64,000 nucleotides of DNA from the NCBI GenBank assembly GCA_027924585.1, contig BSBM01000440.1, forward strand, positions 12,369,501 to 12,433,500, in the 5' to 3' direction. Positions 58,624 through 64,000 of this stretch are shown here, piece after piece. The translations under genes and the position numbers were made by a program. Source of the DNA: Larix kaempferi. Taxonomy: Eukaryota > Streptophyta > Pinopsida > Pinales > Pinaceae. The stretch's first letter is position 1. Every line of letters starts with the position of its first letter. Under the pieces are notes generated by a model. That model was not told where the DNA came from. It worked only from the letters and a program-made list of their open reading frames with translations, and made no database searches.

Positions 58624-60237
58624 TTTCATGTTCCTATTTTGTCAGCACCATGAAGCAGATCAAACCCCGTGGATCCTATTGACATATTGGAATTAATTAA
58701 TTAATGAGGGGTTAGTTCTGAATTCCAGGCATTTAATTAATTAGGAGTGTGAATTAATTTTTATCAAAAGTTTATTATGCACTTGGAATATTTAAATTTC
58801 ATGCATTTAATAATTTTATCATAAATAAATGAGGATAGTGCTCCACTAGGGTGCATTAATGGATAAGATTGACTTGGATATGGCTTGAAGAAGAAGTTAA
58901 GGAGAAAGCACCCAAATCTAGAAAATCGGGAAAAAGGAAAGAAAGATAGAGCAAATCATAAAAGCAACAAAAACTCAGGAAAAGAAGCATAAAGAAGAAA
59001 TCAGCATAAAATAAAAAAGCAAGATAATCAGAAAAGTAGGATAAATCGGAAAAACCAGAAAAAAACAAAAAATGCTAAAGCAAAAAGTGGAAAAGCAAAT
59101 AGAAAAGGAAAAAGAAGGAAAGTAAAGCAAAAAGGAAAAAAGAAGGAAAGATAGCTTTCCTTATCCACTCATGGATGGCGCATTAGCTAAGGATACTTGC
59201 TCCTCAAGTCATAATCTCTCTATAAATGAACAAGTGCGCACCCCCTTCACATCTTTTGAGAGTTTGAGTATTGGCATGAGCGTAATATTTACTCAGAGAC
59301 TTGGGATATGTGCCCCTAGTCCAAGATGGGAGATGTGCCCCTGCTTCCTGTGAGAGGATGATGGTATTCATCCATTATAACTGAGTTTATTTGCAGGTCC
59401 TATAGCTGATCAAGAGTGTTTTGAAGTTCAAAATAAGCATCATTCAGTTCATGGTTCAAATCTCCAAGCTTCCTATGGATTTGTAGAGCTAGATTATTGT
59501 GTAGAAAAGGATAGGTGTTTCTATAATTTTTTGAGAGTCCTATTGGCACATATATTATGTAATGAAAGTAAATTTAATCCTATGATATCATTCATGTCAT
59601 TAATATTACATAAGTCTGAATTATTCTCATATTTCTCCACCCCCTCTATATTTGCATAGAAATTGACTAGTTTTTAGACTATCTTGAATAAATGAATGAT
59701 CATAGATCCAAATGAGTTTATTTATATTCCTGAATTTAATTAACATTTTAAATGCGCCAATTCATGTCAGAGTTGAGTAATTAATGATCCTTCTCTACAT
59801 GTTTGGGAATTCCTGAATTTTACTAGTTGTGCAATCTAGAATTGCAATTTTGCTTGTATGTTTGTGAATCTTTATCAGAACTTCCTTAAAATTGATGGAG
59901 ATACCTATGACTATGTATTGAATTATATTTCATGTGTATTATCCTCCCTGAGTCAGAAACATTCATCCATAGCTTCCATTCAAAGCTTAGAGCAATACTA
60001 GTTTGCATATGTTGGGGTGCCCAGGAGCATTGGAGTAGATTTCAGACTAGATAATATTGAAACATCAATGCTCCTAGTACTTTGTGCAGAGTTATTAACA
60101 TATATCATATCTTACCTTCGTTCCAAAGATTTTTATCTTGTCCACCTACAATTAAACTAGCTCCCCGAAACATTATTTTTAATTAATTCTTTGAGGAAGT
60201 GAGTTTTTGTATCACTAATCCTAGTTGGTACATTACA
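58624..60237 (+). repeat. 3' LTR of element E
   Basis: It starts TTTCATGTTCC and ends GTACATTACA. It matches 45882-47494 over its length, with the TATA box CTATAAATG near 59218-59227 and the polypurine run at 58920-59150. Confidence 0.75.
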
Positions 60238-60560
60238 TAGATGGAATAGTGGGGATGGATGCTCAAATGGTGGTTTTTCTAATGGTGGAACCACTACTGA
60301 CAAAATCGCCATTAAATGGATTGGGATTCACGTCGGCCATGGGGATAGACGAAGCTATGTATATAGGTGAATCTGGCTCAGAATCATATGCGAAGTAAGG
60401 GGCATTAGAATGAAGATCCAGCAATGAAGATGTGCATATCAAGGGAGCATGACGAGTGGGGTCAAGTGGACCATACTATGGGGACTGTCCCCGTAGGAGA
60501 AGGGAGTGTCTCAGTGAATCAATGGTGAGAGGTGTAAGAGTGTTGAAGAGTTGTGGGAGA
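60238..60560 (-). pseudogene. gypsy A gag, N-terminal part
   Basis: On the - strand the frame shows YDSEPDSPIYIASSIPMADVNPNPFNGDF, interrupted by E at 60237 and continuing at 45881 with TPGISVTTFIP. Stops lie near 60270 and 60480. It corresponds to the acidic/Pro-rich N-terminal gag of B. The start is not clear. Confidence 0.6.
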
Positions 60561-62178
60561 TAAAACACTCAAAAATCCTAGTGCAACCATGTGTGCAAAA
60601 GGATAGCTCATAAAAATACGGCGCTTGGGCCATCAACAACCTCAAAAGCACTTACTGCAACAACGTGCTACAACAAGTGGAGCCGCAATGAAATGGTCAA
60701 AATACCAACAAGTCATACTCCTAGAAAGAAAAAGAGACTCACTAACCAAGGGGGTGTAGCAGCATGCAAACACCTATCTAAAAGATATGGAAGTTCACAC
60801 AAATCATATCCCCTGCAGGGTAATGAAATTCGCAGTCAAGCAATACGAAATGTAGAACCAAATGGCTAAAGGATATCCCTCTACCAAGAGGAATCCAGGT
60901 AAAATATTCCTAGAAGAATGGAAACTAAGATACCCCATTCATGGCACGTCCAGAAAGGTGTCCCATGGATTCAATTCTTTGGTCGTTGCGCACCCGGTAT
61001 GGGTGCCAACATGCATGATGAGAACAACGAGTTGGTATCCTTCAGTATAGAATGGAGAGCGGTATTCCACTCATAATTATGGAACCAGTCTTTCCACTTT
61101 CGCTCATAAGGGAGGGGCCCTCCAACAAATTGGTGTCAACTGTACCAATAAATAATATGGGATTTTGTCTCCCTAAAGGACAACAACTATGTCTCAAATG
61201 TGTATGACAAAAGGGGTGTTATTTGGATGCCTAACCCCAATGCCCTACCTAGCTACAATTTTTTTTTGGGTCCCCAAGTGGGGTTAATGTGTGTTTAATT
61301 AATCTAATTTTAGTCTCACTTGAATTATGGGGAGTGTGTGGGTGCACAAGTGGTGTAAACCCAATATCACTGAAAGTAAATGCTGAAAATAAACAACTAA
61401 GACTGAAATAAAAGTAGTAACTGCTATGAGATGTATGTAATAAATGAAATTGTTGAAAATATGATGCAAGAGATAGAAATGCACTAAGGATAAATGCACA
61501 ATGAAAATGTCTCAAATGCTATAGCAAGAAAACAACAGAAAGGTACCAATGTGAAATGGGTGCATTAAAACAAGGGGTTTTGGTGCAGCCAAGGTCAAGA
61601 ATAAATGAAAAAACAGGTGTAGGGTGCGGTTGTGAAGCAAAAGGCCATGCTCTGGGAGCTGCAGGATGTAGAACAATCATGTCGAAATAGAAAAATAGGA
61701 AAAAGGGCATGGGTCTGGGAAGAAAAGGAACAACTAAGGAATAGGTTGCAGTCTTGTAGGCGCACAGACTGGGCAGGTTTCAGGAAAATAGGTGCATGAA
61801 GTGTGCAGGTATCAAGCCGGAAAACGCACGTAGCATGCGACTATCAGGATGAAAAACGCTCTTGGGGCGTGAGTTGCGGGTTGAAAGTTACACTGGAGTG
61901 CAAGTTTTGGGATGGAAGTTGCATGGAGGGCATAGGTTTTAGAAAGAAATTCATGCTTTGCAACGTGGGAAGATGTATCTGCAGTTGCGGGATGAATCAT
62001 AAAAACATAACTCATGAAGTGTATTGTGCAGGAAAGGACCAAATATGCAAGTATAGTGTTCTAGGCTAGGCCAGAACTGTAAAATTCAAGCAAAACAATA
62101 AGTACAAAACAAAAAATAACTACTGATCATACCAAACCATAGATCGATGGGAATCAACCCGGTTGGAGTCGCCAAAAT
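60561..62178 (-). other. gypsy A leader with primer-binding site
   Basis: Non-coding leader; homologous to the leader of B near 60580-60620. A degenerate array of GCGGGATGAAAGTTGCA-like phrases lies at 61790-62000. The PBS on the - strand is TGGCGACTCCAACC (62161-62173), 5 bp from the LTR. No credible frame. Confidence 0.6.
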
Positions 62179-62527
62179 TATAGCTAGTGTTTTCACACCA
62201 GCTCGTGCTAAAGAGCACCTACTAAGGATTATGGAACCCTTAGTATCATTTCTCAAAAGATAGATAATATGTGGATGCAAAGAAAAGTAAAAACAAATCT
62301 AACTAATTACTACAGTAAAGTAAATAGACAGGAACTGATGAATAAAAATTGTATTTTGTATTATGTTTCAAATAATGGTTTACAATCAGAGTTTATCTCA
62401 TAAGTTGAGGAGATGGGGGTCCTCACAGCTATATGAAGAGTAGCGCGTCGGGTCTCCAAGGTTCCTTTCTCTTCTCCAAATGCTCAAATGGTGGCCAAGA
62501 ATCGATTAGATGGGAAAAAAATCTCAA
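62179..62527 (-). repeat. 5' LTR of gypsy A, truncated by J
   Basis: Homologous to the start of 16701-17432, up to CGATTAGATGGG and then about 15 bp of weaker match to ATCTCAA. At 62528 a new LTR-like TGTCATGTTCC begins. The likely target bases are CTCAA (62523-62527). Confidence 0.75.
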
Positions 62528-64000
62528 TGTCATGTTCCCAGTCACCTTAGTACCCTTTAGAAGTAATGGGAGAGCTCCCTTGAGTCACCTTCTAATTTTG
62601 CTTTCTTCTTCTCCCAAGAAATTCAAAGGATCTGCAACTTTGAACCCACAATGATTATTGATCCACAATCCGTAGTTCTACAACAACCTCTGATCTACAA
62701 CCCGCAATCGGAATTCGGAATTCGGATTGCCAAAAATTATCCTTCCGCAGAAATCGCCATCCTGAATTCCGCAATCTACAATCCACATGGGGAAGTCAGA
62801 AGTTGGAATTCAACGCTGCCCTAGAAAAATTCCCTCCAACATGCCGCAATCTACATGCGGGATTCGGAAATGCAGAAGCCCAAATACGTAGCTCCGATGA
62901 ATTCTCCTTTCTAATTTTTGCAATCTGCAGTCCGCCTTGCGGAACTCGGAAATCGGAATGCCCATCTCACCAATCCATAAAAGAAAAACCATACTCCGCA
63001 ATCTGCATTCTGCATTGCATATTCAGAAATGCAAAAATCCCAAATATCCGTTCCAGGAAAAATTACCTCCCACAATCCACATTTCGCATTGTGGATGTGA
63101 AAATGAGGAAATCCAAATTTCAATTCTAGGGAAAAATTACTTCCCGCAATCCGCATCTCGCATTCTACATTGCGGATGTGGAAATGCGGAATTCCATACG
63201 CCACCCATGGTTGGTCCTCGACTTCTGCAATCTATGATATTTATTACGGATGTGGAAAGATCCTTGCTGATGCGGAAGGGTCAAGACCAAAGATCCCTGC
63301 TCTATCAAGCTTCTAAAAAAAACTTCCAAGGGTCATAACTCCCTCATACTTGGTCCAAATTGGACAAGGCCGGTACTGTTGGAAATATTTTGGAGAAATA
63401 TATCCAATGGTATGACCCCCTACCGAATTTGAGAACTCTAGCCTTATAACTCTCCAACTAAAATCTGGCTTATAACTCCCTCAATGCACCATTAACCTTA
63501 TGCAAGGAGCTCTACTCCACTTCTGCCAAATTTTCTCTCCTTCATCTGGTCCACAGGGTATCCATTCTCTTCCCAAATCCTGGTTGGAGTGGTCCGGTAC
63601 ATTTACCAGACTTAGCCCCAACTCATCCAAAGATAATTCAAAAGCATTATCAAGATATTACAATTATGCATAAGCACACTCCATGAACATAAGGGATGAA
63701 ACATGATCCACACCCTTAGAATGGAATGCATGCACATACTCCTCCCAGGCATAGTGAAGAAAGCATACAAGGCTTGACCCTATTCCTCAAACATAATCAC
63801 ACATAAGTACCAAGGATACATACAAGGATGCAAATGTGCAAGGGCATGATAAATGAATCATGTAGGAAGATGCATGCATCACTAAACACAGGGAGACTGT
63901 AACATTATCCATCCACACAAACAACATGTATCCAACATTCAACATGGGAATAATAACAACATAAACACAATCTTAACATAAGCATATGCATACAACCCTA
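62528..64000 (+). mobile_element. start of LTR element J (continues off window)
   Basis: Inside the A LTR a new sequence starts TGTCATGTTCCCAG, a TG start resembling the LTR start of E (TATCATGTTCC). No second LTR or coding domain lies within the window, so the class is inferred. It holds a 74-75 bp minisatellite (62700-63270) and then about 700 bp of AT-rich sequence with no recognisable feature. Confidence 0.5.
62700..63270 (+). repeat. 74-75 bp minisatellite with internal dyad
   Basis: Units around (C)CCGCAATC(T/C)(A/G)CAT start at 62771, 62846, 62920, 62998, 63072, 63146 and 63227 (spacings 75, 74, 78, 74, 74, 81). Each unit carries CGCAATCNGCAT and, 10-25 bp on, an inverse part such as ATTGCGGATGTGGAAATGCGGAATTCC. 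The arms are complementary in several units (CCGCAATCNRCAT with ATGCGG). The frames through it are only repeat translations. Confidence 0.85.

Larger units (their letters stand above)
45882..60237 (+). mobile_element. LTR element E, no gag/pol recognised, with a repeated-domain ORF
   Basis: LTRs of about 1.6 kb lie at 45882-47494 and 58624-60237. The flanking TAGAT at 45877-45881 and 60238-60242 suits a target duplication, and the outer sequence joins into the gag frame of A. A PBS-like TGGTATAAAAG follows the 5' LTR and a purine-rich GGGAGAGGAGGAC precedes the 3' LTR, so it is on the + strand. About 3.9 kb of internal sequence remains after removing copia D. It codes for a long frame in which I recognise no protease, RT or integrase. 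It is therefore a non-autonomous LTR element that would need enzymes from elsewhere. Confidence 0.75.
16701..62527 (-). mobile_element. Ty3/gypsy element A, host of two nested insertions
   Basis: The 3' LTR is 16701-17432 and the truncated 5' LTR is 62179-62527. They match base for base over long runs, such as CTAGTGTTTTCACAC and the CACCTACTAAGGA stretch. Native parts of A are 17433-19701, 43027-45881 and 60238-62178. B sits between the first two and E between the last two. Gag, a zinc knuckle, protease and the tail of RNase H remain; RT and integrase are deleted. A is related to B in gag, leader and 3' region but is a distinct family by LTR. The 5' LTR is interrupted at 62528. Confidence 0.85.

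Noticed and set aside
62803-63338. 108- and 133-codon frames
   Set aside because: They are translations of the 74-75 bp minisatellite in three frames and lack any domain.

Overview
The window is a block of nested LTR retrotransposons from a plant nuclear genome. Three things show this. Several Ty1/copia elements have a primer-binding site complementary to plant initiator-Met tRNA (TGGTATCAGAGC type). Two very long Ty3/gypsy elements resemble the Tat-type group, with a second RNase H after integrase and an antisense accessory gene. I see no host single-copy gene, tRNA or rRNA. A large-genome seed plant, perhaps a gymnosperm, is my guess; nothing here fixes the species. Nearly all reading frames are transposon genes with stops and frameshifts, so most are called pseudogenes.

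Layout. Positions 1-5553 are the 3' part of a copia element (H, + strand), followed by relics of gypsy 3' sequence and of an old LTR (5554-7430). Positions 7433-16350 are a second copia family (F, + strand), whose 3' end was replaced by a deleted gypsy element (G, 12777-~14970). A slice of another LTR (I) follows. From 16701 to beyond the window lies gypsy element A (- strand), host of two Russian dolls. Doll one is gypsy B (19702-43026, TSD TGGAG), whose 5' LTR is split by copia C (35182-42395, TSD GAAAA). Doll two is a non-gag/pol LTR element E (45882-60237, likely TSD TAGAT), whose body is split by copia D (48232-55471, TSD GGTAA). The 5' LTR of A is cut at 62528 by the start of another LTR element (J), which carries a 74-75 bp minisatellite and runs off the window. 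C, D and H are one copia family. Order of events: A first, then B and E, then C and D.

How the parts work. In each autonomous element, gag forms the particle, protease (PR) matures it, RT and RNase H make cDNA primed from the PBS and polypurine tract, and integrase (IN) inserts it. No element in the window looks fully competent. H has YVDN and F has YVDG in place of YVDD. D has lost the RT core. C has a changed integrase catalytic Asp. B has many stops. A has lost RT and IN.

Most noteworthy are: (1) element E, whose long unrecognised reading frame contains a diverged repeated domain and no gag/pol; (2) an antisense gene in B with a promoter, and an intron whose removal joins two reading frames; (3) a perfect inverted repeat on the TATA box of the copia C/D/H LTRs that shows compensating changes between copies; (4) an intron-like segment shared by D and H between integrase and RT; (5) several minisatellites inside element bodies.
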